DNA of 64,000 bases, from assembly GCF_002443255.2 (NCBI RefSeq), contig NW_019211454.1, positions 30,672,061 to 30,736,060 of the forward strand. The letters are read 5' to 3'. This stretch comes from Varroa destructor. Lineage: Eukaryota; Arthropoda; Arachnida; Mesostigmata; Varroidae. The notes below the pieces were generated by a model. That model did not search any database, was not told where the DNA came from, and saw nothing but the letters and a program-made list of their open reading frames with translations. Position numbers and translations under genes: made by a program. Shown piece after piece: positions 40,501 through 53,356 of this stretch. Numbering within the stretch: the first letter of the stretch is position 1; each line of letters starts with the position of its first letter.

Positions 40501-42813
40501 AGCAGTAGGATTCGTTCTTGCACGTTCTAAACGGCTCACATCCTGTTTCACAAAGGTAATTTTGGATAAATATTCATATCGTTAGACAGCTACTGGGTTC
40601 CGGTATAAAAAATAGAGTATTTATTCGTTACCGTCGGCTGTCAACTCTAGTCAGTGAGGAGGTGTTTGTTGGCAACGCAGAATCTGTTTGTAGTTTGAGG
40701 GAGCGTTTTTCCTTGTGTTTCTTGGTGTACTTTTATTAAAAACTGAAGGTAATGGCAGACCTGCATTTCGTGAGATGAGTTGATTCGTGCAAAATGTCTA
40801 AACTAATGCTAATTCATGCTAAATGCTTTAAACCTATACGTAACGAGTCATCATGATATTAATGAAGTTCCCCTTTGTAGTACCCTGTGTACCTATGTAC
40901 GCGGCAAACTACTCCATTAAATGCGTACGCTTAACCTGAGATGGGGTGTCCATATACATTCAGATAATTGAAGTTTCGCCGGACGATTCGTCAGAGCTAT
41001 ATGTCCCTGTTGGCTCTTTGGCTGGCTGGTCGGCCGTTGTTGCCTGAGACTTGGTTGACGCCGTTATTCTTGTCACGCGAATTTGTTTATGCGCGACCAT
41101 TTCGTTGCACCGTACTTGCGTCAGTATCGACGCAGGCCATAACGAGCCTGATATTTTTTAGCTATTTCAGTACGGGACTACTGTTTCATCTACCAGTCTT
41201 GTGATTCCGCTCGACATCGAAAAAGTTCGTTCGCCAAAAAGAAATATTCGTTGTTACTTTATCTAAATTCGCGGGTTGTGCTTACGTGTCGACATGCATT
41301 CTCGTCATTATGCAGTTATCGATATGGGAGTGAGTTTGATGTCTTTGCGTAGGAAGCAAAGGACTGGATGTAAAATCAATAAAGCGCAGGCCACGTTTTA
41401 ACAATTCTTACGGGGCTGCAGGACGCGTCAACTACTAGTTAACAATGACCCGTACGTCCTGTATATTTCAAATAGATAGCGCTATCAATTCAAATGCATT
41501 TCTTTATTTCCCTCCTTGCTTTACACCAAACGGATTATATATACTACCTGTATAATTAGTGATAAATAGAATATTAGTGTTTATCGTAGCAGCCATCAGA
41601 CAGATAAAAATTGACCCTGCAAGCACAATTCGCGTTGTAATCTAGGGGGCGCAGGCGCGGTAGCTGCGAGCCAAAATAAAAATATTCTACTTCTCTTTTT
41701 TAGTCACGGATACGCCATAATTTGGTACCACTATCACCTACAGCAGCTTACAGTAGCCAGAATTTTGCTCAAGAGTAAGTAAAGCACTGTATCGAAGCTG
41801 TATGAGCCAGCATTTTAATAATTTATCAAGCAATAATCTCCCACTTGACGAAGCCACCAACCGTGATATATTTAACTTTGTAGCCAAAGACCCTTTTTTT
41901 CTATCTACTACGTATTTTTAGCAGTGGCCAGGAGAAAATTACCGCGCACCTTTGTCAAATGGGGCAGAAGACTGTATGGACGCAAATGAGACTTAATGAT
42001 ATTGCTGTGTGCGTGTCCTCGCTGATCAATACCATTATATTGTAACGGCTAGTTTTCTGAACGTGTTAGACGATAGCTATACGATCAATGGATATAATTT
42101 GTTGCGCATATATTTGAACTAGCATCCTCCCGAACAGACACCAGAGTGGATGGTCGTGTGGTACCTTTGGAGGTCATACGTGAAATGAAATGATGAACCA
42201 CGTTATTGCCACTGAAACTGGAACAAAGGTGGCGTGATGTGTAGAGGCCAGCCAGGCAGCTACCCAACTTGTCTGTTTTGGCCATTTAGTACTTTTTTCC
42301 CCTTCTCTTGTTCAACTGCTTTTGCTTTACTCCTTGTAGTGAGCGATCTGCCCTGTATCTACTCGGGTTCTTTACCCGCTAAGACTCCACTAGAAGTAAT
42401 GTCCAGCGCACATAAAACGCTTTCAAAGGTTCTATCGTTTTGTATCAGCACAGCGTGCTTACCACGAAGCGGCCTACCATGATAATACAAAAATGTACAT
42501 TACAGTGTAACGTAAAGTGTCAAGCAAGCTAGCAGCAAAGAAAAACGGGGAAGGAGCTCTTAACATGCCGCTGATACCAGCCAGCAACAAGCCCACTAAG
42601 CTTTCGTTGAATTGAATAGGCGATAACAGTGGGGGCGGAAGAGGACAGTATTCCTCATCGATAATCACAATGTGATAAATGAACTGCAATGATGTCGCTG
42701 ATGATGCTAAAAATGATGACCGCGGCTCGATAGGTCGATTTTGAGTTATACGGATCGTACGAGGAGCGAGATGGAAAACCAAGCCAGCAGAGATAAAGGG
42801 GAAGTGGGAAAAG

Positions 42814-42831
42814 AAGGAGGAGGAGGAGGAG
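42814..42831. repeat. (GGA)n triplet tract
   Basis: Six GGA/AGG-type triplets in a purine-rich segment of about 60 bases. Confidence 0.85.
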
Positions 42832-44528
42832 CAGACGAAAACGGATTATAGTGAACTTACATTTTTAAGGTGGCAAGCCTACCAAAGTGGAGACCATGGC
42901 AGCTAAAAGATCTGCGTCCGCAGAATAGCGATACAAACAAAGTCGTCATTGCTGCGACGTTTGCCTATCGAGACATCAAGTATCTTTATCCTCCCGTTAG
43001 ATGCAGATAGATGTGAATGCAGTGATTTTTGTCTCCGAGCTATAGTTTTGTTGACGCCGCGTTCGCCGTGCCCCTGTTTTGAAATAGTCGCACTACAGCT
43101 TCTGACACTGCTCAAAGGTAATTGATCGGTTAAGTTAACAGTCATTGCGACTTATTGGTTGCTAACCAAGCATGGTTCAACAGCAATTCGACAGCCTGAC
43201 TTACAGCACAAATGGTCTGGATTATAAGAGAACGGTAATACGCACTGATGGCTCAAAACCTCTTCGGTGTCTCTTGTTCGATCGGTGTTCGAGTTAGATC
43301 GTTAAAAAGCTAATGTCTAAAAATCGCTTATTGATATGACGTAGACAAGCTGTACGAAAAACAATGGTTGACGAAAATTAAATTGGGTAGAATCATTTAT
43401 CTACGAACACCTTCGGTATGATGAAATTGTTTTGTCAGAAATAGTATAGCCCCTGTTCCAAAACCCAATCTACTAAGCAGTATGTAATCCCAATGAATAA
43501 ATAGCTACGAGAAAAAACTGTGTAGCTGAACAGAATGTAGATGGGTTCCTTGAGCACATTATACTGGAAAAAAGTATCCCTAAGGTTTTTTCGATGAAGC
43601 ACGCCAAGCTTGTAGTGGTACGCTCGCTCGCCTGCCTGCCTACCTGCTGTTAACTCACCTAGATTCAGAGCACGCAAACGCGCGTTTAATATTTTGCAAG
43701 CGTTTAGATGTCAACGACGTTTAACAGTCCCTCGTTTTCCTGGAGAATAAACGTGGAGTAGCAAGAAACGTGCATAACGTTCTGGTAATAGGTGGTACCA
43801 ATGCAGTGAAAGGCTTTTGGTTTCCAGGCTATAAGTCGTAGACGAACTAAGGAGCCTTTGAAACGATCGTCGTCTTAGGCGGAGCCGCAAAACCAGTATT
43901 GACAATGATGTGGAAAGCTCGCATTGGAACTTGTGCTGAAGGATCGCACAATCCAGTTAGTAGAAGGAGTAGCTTCATACGAGTGATGTCTAGCCATTTT
44001 GAAAGATTTTTCAAAAACGGAAATGCGTACACCAAGGACGTACCAGCTTCGATGGTGGATTGGCTTATACACTACTAGTGTCGCGTATTTTTTGCCGAAA
44101 AACTCTCACTGCTTCGACTCTTAAATTCAGATCTAGCTATGGAGAAAAGACGTAAGAAGATTCAGTGCGAAGGCCCGTTCCGACGCCTAGGTCCAAAAAG
44201 GGTTTCTAATATGGGAAAAAACTGTGGTTTACGTAAGCATTATATCAAAGGAAACAACTACGAGTGTGCATACACAGTTGTCACTGATCCAACTCATCAA
44301 TACTTGTAGACACAGTTTAATGTCGACGGAACCGTTCGGATTCATTGTTTGCGGAGGTCGCCTTTGGATAATGAGCATAATGCATACATGTCATCTCGTT
44401 CTCTGTTCTAGTCCCATACAGAATGATTATATATATATTATAAATCATCCATCATGTTACATCGTATTAGTGTAATGTATGTCCTAAATGTAACCTACTG
44501 TCTTTCATTTCTTTGATGGTTTACAGAG

Positions 44529-44710
44529 ATGAGCGTTGGTGGCCCTTCAACCCCATCGGGTTCCTCACCCACTGCCAGCCAGGGTGGGTCGATCACACTC
44601 GCGCACCACGTAGCCATCGGAGCGATCAAAGCATTTAACTATGCCTACGATGTGCTTACGCTACCATTGTACACCATCGCCCAACAGCCCTGGCGGAAGT
44701 GGTACAACAG
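44529..44710 (+). CDS. ACSL4: ACSL coding exon 1
   Basis: Exon begins at 44527 after the pyrimidine-rich acceptor TTTGATGGTTTACAG, two bases before the ATG. It ends AACAG|GTACGT, leaving phase 2. Encodes residues 1-60 and part of 61. The start ATG is chosen because it is the first in frame and has no competing upstream exon. An upstream exon could in principle add in-frame residues. Confidence 0.85.
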
Positions 44711-47700
44711 GTACGTTTACTTGTCCTAAAGCATGAGATAACTACAGCTTAGCTTACTACACAATCGACAATGGTAGAATTATATCAACTTCAAGTATCC
44801 CCTCAAGTCAGTGGAACGTGCTGATACGCTATTTAGTAATATACGTATAATGTTTACGGTATATGAGGATCTCTTACTATTAACAAATAATTTACACTAT
44901 TATTAGAGAAAATAGTCACACAAAGACAGCATATACGTATATATTATCTGATTCTACAATGTCAATTAACTGGGATAGGTATACTGACGGGAATCGCGGG
45001 AACTCGGAAAGAAATCCTTGCCTTTGAGTACTAAGATATTCAGTCGGTCGGATCATCTACATCGTGCTGTTGAAGGCCTCGTCCGAAGGCCATATCAAAA
45101 AATCCCTAAATATCGATCCACTGCTATTTAAATGTAGGCCTGTAAAGGCTGACCGTAAGTCGATAGGAGCAGAGAGCTGTTGCTACGTGCCGAGTTAAGT
45201 AAACGCCAATGACAACTGTGGCGACATCGGTAGCTGTGTCAATAGGAAGTTTACAATGGCGATTTTTCAGCATGATTTTGACTTACTCGACCATTTCTGT
45301 CTATCGACTTTAGACGACAGCGGGTAGCGTAGACGATACAAAGCAGTAATTGTTCCAACCCTGAGATTTCTCATAAACACATTTTCTGCATCTTCGGAAT
45401 ATGGCATATGGAAGACAAATAGAAGTCATTTGTACCATTTGTAAGTATGCGATCGCATCCGGTAGTAACAGGCCTGTGCTGAGTCCCGTAAACAAGATCG
45501 GTACGTTGAGAAAAATCTTTGTATAAAAGATTTTTTTAATTAAAAAAAAAAAGTAAAATCTGTATAAGATTTTACCTTTTCTAGTAGTATAGTCATGTTT
45601 GATTGCAATATCTGCTTCACTGTTCATTAGATCAATTGTTACATAATAGACGTGCCTTTAGTATTGACACACTCATTTGCGAGAGGATCTTGTATTTACT
45701 CGTTTTCTTAGAAATACATCAGTAAACGTTTTAGGTCAATTCCGCTAGTTGAACTAATTACCCAAAGGCTCAGGTTCTTACGGTTTATTTAGCTAAAGGC
45801 TGAATTCCACTCCGTTTTATACAAGCAACTGAGTACAAAAGACTAGTCAAAAGGAAAACGCTTTTCGTAAAGTAATTGGAAATACATTTTACATTAACCT
45901 AGTTTTTCGAATGAACATTGGGCGTTCAAATTATTTTCAGCTAAGTTTTCTAATCAAATAGATTTGTTTTGAGGTTAAAAGGCATAACTTACCTTTGCAC
46001 AATTTCAGACTAGCCACTTTTATATGTAGTAACTTAACTTTCTACGATTAAACAGCTTTGCTTCCGAGTTATCTGTTAAGTAGCCTGGGCTAAGCCAAAT
46101 CAGAGGTGACACAATGTGGCCTGACATTGTACGAGTCTAGGATTATAAAAGTAATTGGGCTGCAGTTTGTCACATTCAGATACAAACTACTATTTATTTA
46201 ACAACAGCACCGAAATAATATTTATGGGAAATAAGATAAGCAGTGCTCATCATTTGTTATTCTGGGCTCCTTATCGCTGTGTGCGAATACCCTCGAACTA
46301 TAGCTCCGTCTTAGCTTAATTACAAATAAACGCAAGTAGCTTATACTGAGTTACTTTCTTAATCAGAGTGGGAAACTACAATACGCTTTATGCGGTCAAA
46401 AAATTACCTCTTCCAACCTTGTTATTTCTGTGACGATGCCAAATTATAGCCGATATTGTTTTACCTGTGTGAACGTCCATTGGCAGTGTGGCTCAACATT
46501 ATTTACTATATGATTTCAGGGATTTTGGAAACAGGCATGAGTAATTTCTAAAGGACAAATATATTGTTTTTCTCTATTACTTATAGCTCTTCCTAAACAT
46601 TTCCTGTTTTATTAAAAGTGATACACCATTGTTTATTGTACACTATTTCGGGTCACATATAGCGCCGCATGTCTGTTTAATGAGGTTATGGTTGATGTCT
46701 TAAACCGTTGACAGTGTTAAAAGTGGAGTAATCTACAAGAAAGGCGGTACCTTTTATACTAGCTTTCATAAAAATCGTAAACGACACTACATCCATTTTA
46801 TTTGTGTGCTATTATAGAACTCTGGTCTATTCAGAACTTCGTGGACCAGATTCATCAGGCCCGTATGTGCGCCGCGTGCTTCGGAATGGAGACATTTTCA
46901 ACGGAGCAAAGACCGTAGACAAGATTACCCGAAATGCTATCGCAGCCTATCCCGACAAGCCATGTTTCGGTGCCAGAGAGGTAAATACTCGCAATTCTTT
47001 ATTTTTATTTATCGCTATGTATTTCTCGAGAACGATAGTGTATTTGTCTTGACTTGTCTTATTTCTGGACGATTAGATCCACCATGTGTGAGCTGCCCAT
47101 GTAACAATTTATTGTAGTTCAGGCATCTACCTAATTTCGATGATATTTGTTGTGTGGTTTAGGTATTTGGAGAAGAGATGGAGCAGCAGGCGGATGGCAA
47201 ATCATTCAGGAAACTTATTCTGGGCGATTATAAATGGATTTCATACCGGGAAGTAGACAAACAGTTGGACCTAATCGGGAAAGCATTGATGTCGCTCGGG
47301 GTTCGCCCTCGTCAGAACGTCGTTATCTTAGCTGAGACACGAATGGAGTGGATGCTCACGGCGCAGGTAAAGTCGCTGCTAGAAGGGACAGAACGACAAT
47401 AATATGCACAATACTCGTACAGATAGTATTTACCACAGATAAGTAGTATCTATGTTAAATATCCAGTATTATGATGAAAATATCATCGGAGAAAGCTCAA
47501 CATTTATATTGTTTTTTTTGTTTGCGGTTTTTCCGTTGTTTCAGGCCTGCCTGCGGCTGAATATCCCGGTTGTGACACTTTTTGCGACGCTCGGTGAGGA
47601 CGGAATCATTCACGGAGTGAATGAGACAGAAGCGACGCATCTTGTCACCTCTCTCGATCTTCTACCGAAGGTTGTCAAAATACTCCCTCAAATGTCCTCG

Positions 47701-49206
47701 TTGACGCACGTCATCTACATGGAGAACCCGATCATGAAAACAAAGCCCTCCAGTCCGCCCGGCATCAACTTGATACCGTTCTCACAACTCGAGGTTATTG
47801 GAGCTTCAGCTGATAAAGAGCTGCAAGGAGAAGTTCCAGGACCTGACGACACCGCCATTATTATGTACACGTCCGGTTCGACAGGTGTTCCAAAGGGCGT
47901 CATGATCGCACAATCGAACATTGTGGCCACAGCTCGCGGGTTCGCAACCATCGTTCCTGAAACGCTCGATGACAATGACGCATACATAGCTTATCTTCCA
48001 CTGGCCCACGTACTTGAGCTGGCTGCAGAGCATTTGTCACTTGCATTGGGTTGTAAGATCGGCTATTCATCACCGTTGACACTTACGGACAAATCCACCG
48101 GAATTAAGAGCGGACAGAAGGGCGATGCGGCCTTGCTTCGGCCTACCATTATGGTATCAGTCCCGCTTGTCCTTGACCGAGTGCGAAAGGCCATCACGGA
48201 GGTCGCTGATTCGAAGGGTCCTTTCTCCAAGATGTTCTTCCGCCATGTTGTGGCTTATAAGAACTTTTGGGTAAGGCTGGGCTATCGAACGCCGCTTATA
48301 GACAGGCTCGTTTTTAACAAAGTAGCGGCACTACTTGGTGGCCGCATGCGTGTTATTGCCACCGGATCGGCTCCCTTATCTGGAGATACCCACGATTTCG
48401 TGCGAAATGCGCTTGACTGCGCAGTCGTGCAGGGTTACGGGTTAACTGAAACAGCAGCCGGGGCTGCCATTATGGAGGTCTGCGATCAGTCTTGCGGCAA
48501 AGTTGGCGCACCGCTGGTCGGTGTAGCCGTTAAACTGGCCGACTGGGATGAAGCGGGCTACCACGCACTGGACAACCCTCCACGCGGCGAGATCGTCGTC
48601 GGGGGAGACACTGTCGCTAAAGGGTACTACAAGAACGACGCTCTTACTCGTGAAGTATTCTTTGAGGAAAACGGAATCCGCTGGTTCTATACGGGTGATA
48701 TTGGCGAAATGTGCTCAGATGGTTCAATTAAGATTATCGACCGTAAGAAGGATCTCGTCAAACTGCAGTATGGCGAGTACGTCTCGCTTGGTAAGATCGA
48801 AACCGAGTTAAAAACCTGCCCAATTGTGGACAACATCTGTGTTTATGGCAGCTCCTTCCATACGTATCTCGTGGCGCTAGTCGTCCCAAATCGTAAAGTA
48901 CTATTACAGCTGGCCGAACAATTGGGCAAAAATAGCGAAGATTCGCAAGAGAATTTCACAGCTATGTGTGAAGATGTTGAAATGGTACGAGAGGCGACGG
49001 CATTGATTATAGAGCACGCACGTGAGGCACAGCTAATTAAAATGGAAATTCCTACGAAGGTAAAGCTGTGCCATGAGGACTGGCTGCCGCAGAACGGACT
49101 CGTGACCGCGGCGTTCAAGATCCGCCGGAAGCAGATTCAGGATTTCTACCAGGAGGCCATCGACTCGCTCTACTCCAAGAGGCACGCCAACTCAAAGTCC
49201 ACTTAG
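44529..49206 (+). CDS. ACSL4: Long-chain-fatty-acid-CoA ligase, ACSL3/4 type (whole gene, four coding exons)
   Basis: Activates long-chain fatty acids: fatty acid + ATP + CoA gives acyl-CoA + AMP + PPi, feeding phospholipid and triacylglycerol synthesis and oxidation. Family members sit on ER, lipid-droplet or mitochondria-associated membranes. Coding exons 44529-44710, 46818-46980, 47163-47366 and 47545-49206 join in phase to 736 residues, close to vertebrate ACSL3/4 (about 700-720). The N terminus has a mildly hydrophobic segment followed by PLYTIAQQPWRKWYNR, resembling the ACSL3/4 membrane-proximal region. Visible AMP-binding motifs: YTSGSTGVPKG (from residue 291, ATP-binding loop), PLAHVLEL, QGYGLTET (from 479), WFYTGDIG (from 563) and DRKKDLVKLQYGEYVSLGK (from 582, fatty-acyl-CoA synthetase signature). 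All key residues look intact. ACSL3/4 is favoured over ACSL1/5/6 by the PLSGDTHDF and DRKKDLVKLQ-GEYVSLGKIE sequences. ACSL3 and ACSL4 are vertebrate paralogues, so the symbol is approximate. It converges on the neugrin gene downstream. Confidence 0.95.
45511..45575. repeat. Cluster of three small hairpins in ACSL intron
   Basis: Adjacent inverted repeats: 45511-45535 (10-bp arms, GTATA loop), 45531-45548 (T7-AATT-A7 palindrome) and 45553-45575 (8-bp arms GTAAAATC/GATTTTAC). The outer two share a similar core (ATCT..GTATAA..GAT), as if one derives from the other. All lie in the 2.1-kb intron between coding exons 1 and 2. Confidence 0.75.
46818..46980 (+). CDS. ACSL4: ACSL coding exon 2
   Basis: Acceptor TGTGTGCTATTATAG, donor GAGAG|GTAAAT. 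Starts with one base that completes an Arg codon and ends in phase 0. Encodes about residues 61-115, including LVYSELRGPDSSGPYVR, which aligns with the N-terminal segment of ACSL3/4 before the AMP-binding domain. Confidence 0.9.
47163..47366 (+). CDS. ACSL4: ACSL coding exon 3
   Basis: Acceptor TTGTGTGGTTTAG, donor GCGCAG|GTAAAG, 68 codons, phase 0 at both ends. Encodes KLILGDYKWISYREVD and the ILAETRMEWMLTAQ block, typical of the start of the ACSL3/4 AMP-binding domain. Confidence 0.93.
47545..49206 (+). CDS. ACSL4: ACSL coding exon 4 (terminal, most of the catalytic domain)
   Basis: Acceptor TTCCGTTGTTTCAG, then 553 uninterrupted codons and a TAG stop at 49204-49206. Carries every AMP-binding and acyl-CoA synthetase signature of the protein. 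The open frame extends back into the intron to 47452, but the splice site and family alignment (AQ|ACLRLNIPVVTLFATLG) fix the exon start at 47545. Confidence 0.96.
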   Translation, partial: ACLRLNIPVVTLFATLGEDGIIHGVNETEATHLVTSLDLLPKVVKILPQMSSLTHVIYMENPIMKTKPSSPPGINLIPFSQLEVIGASADKELQGEVPGPDDTAIIMYTSGSTGVPKGVMIAQSNIVATARGFATIVPETLDDNDAYIAYLPLAHVLELAAEHLSLALGCKIGYSSPLTLTDKSTGIKSGQKGDAALLRPTIMVSVPLVLDRVRKAITEVADSKGPFSKMFFRHVVAYKNFWVRLGYRTPLIDRLVFNKVAALLGGRMRVIATGSAPLSGDTHDFVRNALDCAVVQGYGLTETAAGAAIMEVCDQSCGKVGAPLVGVAVKLADWDEAGYHALDNPPRGEIVVGGDTVAKGYYKNDALTREVFFEENGIRWFYTGDIGEMCSDGSIKIIDRKKDLVKLQYGEYVSLGKIETELKTCPIVDNICVYGSSFHTYLVALVVPNRKVLLQLAEQLGKNSEDSQENFTAMCEDVEMVREATALIIEHAREAQLIKMEIPTKVKLCHEDWLPQNGLVTAAFKIRRKQIQDFYQEAIDSLYSKRHANSKST

Positions 49207-50682
49207 ATGTACTAGCGAGCCTTAGCAGGCCCCATGTTAAATCCCATTTAGGGAAAAACAGGTAGAAAAGATGCAGGAGCGCATAATTGAATCAGAAAGC
49301 TAAGAAGTAGAAGAAAAAATAGCTTCACAATAATATAAACGAGCATACTGAGGACAGTCACCTCCCTGTAACTGAGCGATACAACAACCGCAGCAGCCAC
49401 AGCAGAATCATCTGCAATGGTTTTTGTAAAGGCGTTTGCAGCAAAAAACCTGTGTGTGGCACGCCCTGAATTTAACACATGCTCTACCGTCAGAATGTTT
49501 CCTTCAGCAGTATAAGTGAAAACAAAGAAAAACAAACTAAGAAAAAAATTAAACAAGATGAGGGCGGGAGGTGCCGGCCTGAAAGCCACGCACACGTATT
49601 CACAAAAACACGCAGCAACAGTGACACACATACACACTCACTCCCTAACAAGAGAACTCTGTTGCTAAGAGGAAAGGCGAATTCATTTAAGACCGTTGAC
49701 GAACACCTTTCCTCAACTTACGTCTGTTCATTCGTAATATGATTATGTATTCGGGAAGGTTATCGGCGGATTCAACTGGGAACACGGAGTATATATTCTA
49801 CCAAAAAGAGGGGGCCATACACATTGGAACGGGGGTTAATCGCCATGGATTTGCTGAGAGCCAGGCTGAAAGGGCAGGGTTGAAAAAACAAGACAAGCAA
49901 TGGAGAACTTTGTTCGATTACTGTGTGGAGCCATTTATAAGAGATCAGGTATTGGACGTTTGGCCGCGGTCGCTGCTATTTTCTCACGCTACCGCACTCA
50001 ATTTTACACCGTTTATTGTTCGCCAGTATAGGAACTTCAGGACAATTATTGATAATGACTGCACTGCTTAGCGTTACGCTTGCGTTATTATAATAAGGCA
50101 ATATCATAACTTATTGCGCTTTTTTTGAAACTGCGCAAATGAATCGAGCCGCAACATAGAATTATTAGCGTAGCAATCAATTCGTATTAGAGGCCATTGC
50201 GGCTGAAATATGTCATGCGAATATTACATTATTATAGTACATATCAGTCGGTTTGTTTAGAGGAACAACAAAGTTTTCTTGTTTGTTATTACTAATAGCT
50301 GCAAAGCCGAACGCGGTACCGTGCATAGGCATTTACACAGTCATTGCTACTCTAACAACTACAATGAGTCTTTTGAATACACTGTTCATGTTGGGTCCAG
50401 CTTTGTACATTATGTTTTAATATATATTTTTGTATCTACCATATACAATTCCGTTGAATCTGCTTCAATTATCAATGGATTATTAACGAATGATTACCAT
50501 TAATGGGTACAGTTAATTTATTAATTTTTAGGGTTAATTGTATAGGGATGCATGTACGATTTACGATTTACGAAGATTTCTAAGAAGAAAGCTAAAAGGG
50601 TAGTTAGAAATAGATTGGGGAAAACGCCGCGCTGGTAGCGAGTGAATGGGATGGGTGGAGGAACGCGGGAAATATAAATAAA
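49207..50682 (+). other. ACSL4: Probable ACSL 3' UTR
   Basis: No coding content is recognised after the ACSL stop. The first clear AATAAA on the plus strand is at 50677-50682, with further copies near 50737 and 50847. The extent of the UTR is inferred from these signals; an earlier non-canonical site cannot be excluded. Confidence 0.35.
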
Positions 50683-52967
50683 TGTCGGAATCGCATAAGA
50701 TTATGTAACCAATCGGTTAAAGAAATGGCGAATGAAAATAAAGATGGAATAAACGGTTTTAAGCGATAATGATTGATACAAAAGAAGAATGATGAAATGA
50801 TAATGGTAACAACAACAATGTTAATAAGATATTATACCTAATCGTAATAAATAATAGTCATAGTGGAACGTTTAGCTAACAAACGCCTAGGTGTTATGTG
50901 GTTGATTTATATCTATGTTAACGCAAATAATGAAAAAAGTGAAAGACGTGTTCGTATATACAGGATATATATACGACCTAGTATATTTACACAGCAAAGC
51001 GACTGGCTCTTAAATGAAATTTAATCATCATTATCCTTAACAATAGCTATAAATGTATTAATTATATTCTAATTACTACCCTTATGCTTATTGTTTTTTC
51101 AGGAATTTAGATAAAATGTACTATGATATTAATAGTATTATTAACATCGAAGTGACTGCGGCAGACAGCCAGTATATCACATCTATATACACGTACACAC
51201 CTTTGTGGGTCGCCTCCGGGATATACATACATAGAAAAAGAAAACATTGGCAACAAAAGTTTACTGGGTGAGCAAAAGCGGAAGCTATGAAAGGCGACTG
51301 AATCGATGCGCCGGACAGACACATGTGTGATGATTAGGTGATCTTAAGGCGGGCTAACTGATCACTAGGCATAACTGCAGCAGTTTGATCGGATGAACAC
51401 GATATAACAGAGGGGAAAAAAATGTTGCCTGACCAGGAAATAAATGTAGCGCGGGAAGATATACACTGTCCGACCATCTGAGAAGCTGGATTTGCTTAAC
51501 GGGGGCTTGCGGTTTTTTTAGAGGATTTTTGGAGTTTCCGGCAATTGTAGACCACTCCTGAGAACGTAACCAGATCATAAAAGAAGTAGGAGGTACAGAA
51601 TGGTTGATGATGACGCTTTGACACAAATTAAAGATAAGCAAGGAAGGCGGCCATATAGGATAACATAAAGAGAAATATAGAACGATTTCACGGAAGTTGT
51701 TGATGAGGAGCGGGAACGGGTAACGTTAAAAAATCATATTCCCTTCCTCGAGTCAGTTGTACATAGGTAGACACGAAAAGAAAGAATATTTTGAGGGTCA
51801 ATAAGTAAGCTGGAAGATGAGCCGTCTATCTAAGCTAAAAATAAGCTTGAGGTCGGAGATGGCGCAGAACTCATGTAAAACTTAACTGCAAACAACTGCA
51901 GTTAACTTTTCAAGGTTTTCAAATTTACCATGCGTATATGACATGGACCACGAACTAAATAATACATAAAGTAAATATACATTAATAAGGAAATAAAAGA
52001 GAAACTAGGCGCAGTTCTACCGAGTGAAATGTGGGGTAAAGAGAGCAGGGACAAAGAGGAGATGGGAAAAAAAAAAGAAAACTTTTGTATTGGGGCTTAA
52101 CGGTTACGCTACTGTGAGGTCCAATAACAAAAATCTTAAGTTGTCGTGTTGGATCGATATAAGAGTGATTAATGGGGCGAAAAATTATGCGGAGATGGAA
52201 GATTATACGGAAACTACGGAAAAGGATTGCAAAGTTACGTCTCTACTAACTAACGAGAAACTACTAGAAAGGCGCTAGAAGTCTTACAAACCATGTTACA
52301 CTCAAAGCTAGCTGAATAAGCGATAATTGTTTTGGATCCTATTACGTATTACGTAACTACAGAAATCTTCAGCAGCACCCAGCAAGTGATGAGTTTCGAA
52401 AAGTTGATGAATAGAACCAGCATTAAGAATCAAAATGACTAAGAAAAACGTCACGGCCCTCGCGTTGCTCATAATAACAAAATAAAACCAACAACAACAA
52501 CATTCAATGTATATAATAAAAACGAATATACCGTAGACGATTTGTTTCAAAAAGTAATGCCTTTCATTTATTTCGTCGCTAAACTTCTGCTGTATTAGAT
52601 CCCTATATATTATAATATATAGAAATCTACTGGATCAGAACTTTTCAGCTCGATTTAATAATTCGGAGACCGAACCGGGATTGCATGTGAGTTGGAGAGT
52701 TACTGGCCTTTTGACTAAATTAGATACAAATAGAGTTACATAAGAATTTTACCAATTAGATTCTCTCTGAAATAGCTGAAGAAACATTTTGTTAAAACTG
52801 GCAACAAACAAAGACGCACTGAAAACACCAATCATAGCGCGAGGAGCTTTTGGATACCAAGGCTATCGCTGTGTCGTGTGCCCCTTAAAATTAAGGCAAT
52901 ATGCCGAAGCAATAACTGGTCATCGGTAACAGCCAAACCTCATTTTCAGAGGGGTAGTAAGTAATTA
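50683..52967. other. Intergenic region between convergent ACSL and neugrin genes
   Basis: AT-rich, with only short chance frames. It probably holds the 3' ends of both transcripts. A 20-bp AT-only perfect palindrome (CTATATATTATAATATATAG) lies at 52603-52622, and an AATAAA on the minus strand at about 52566-52571 may serve the neugrin gene. Confidence 0.4.
52603..52622. repeat. 20-bp perfect palindrome, A+T except at its ends
   Basis: Self-complementary over 20 bases without a loop. AT-rich palindromes of this size can arise easily, so significance is limited. Confidence 0.7.
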
Positions 52968-53356
52968 TTATTTCGATGATCTGATTCGATATAAAGCTTC
53001 TCCATCGGAACCGTAAATTGTATTCCGTATCCTATATGTACCATCTGAGAAGTGTTCGTCGGCGATGGCTGCTCTTGGCGGTTGTTTATATTTTAGAACC
53101 ATTGGTTTATTTTCATCTGACTTTGCTAGATCCTTCTTTCTAGGCTTTTTCTGGGTTCGTCTGCCTTCTACCTGTGGAAGCTCTTTATGGCCAGCGATAT
53201 CTTTAAATTGACCTAAACTAATATTACCCTTTCCACTGAACTCGTTCACAAATTCTATCCTGAAGTTCTTTGGAAGATCGAGTGTGGTGGCTGCTTCAGG
53301 GTCATCCTCACAGTCTTCGCGTATATATTTCCTACTGAGTCGGTAAGCTATTTTTT
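52968..53356 (-). CDS. NGRN: Neugrin terminal exon
   Basis: Minus-strand acceptor TTTGTGCTACTTGCAG, starts with AA completing a Glu codon, 129 further codons, ends TAA at 52970-52968. Contains a basic tract (RRTQKKPRKKD) and the conserved C-terminal ISDG-like GSDGEALYRI. An upstream in-frame extension into the intron is excluded by phase agreement with the preceding exon. Confidence 0.82.

Larger units (their letters stand above)
33130..44526 (+). other. Probable long 5' intron upstream of ACSL coding exon 1
   Basis: No coding exon is recognised. If the donor at 33129/33130 is spliced to the acceptor at 44526, this is an 11.4-kb first intron. Visible contents are a (TA)n tract at 34911-34987, a GGA-triplet tract at 42814-42831, a short duplication at 37481-37510, and moderately CpG-rich spots near 35690-35790 and 38940-39130. 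A plus-strand string ending in AAG|GTAATG at 40448 looks like a possible small exon (see findings). The intron assignment is inference. Confidence 0.35.

Noticed and set aside
47715..48082. Minus-strand frames opposite ACSL exon 4
   Set aside because: They are antisense shadows of a strongly conserved coding exon.
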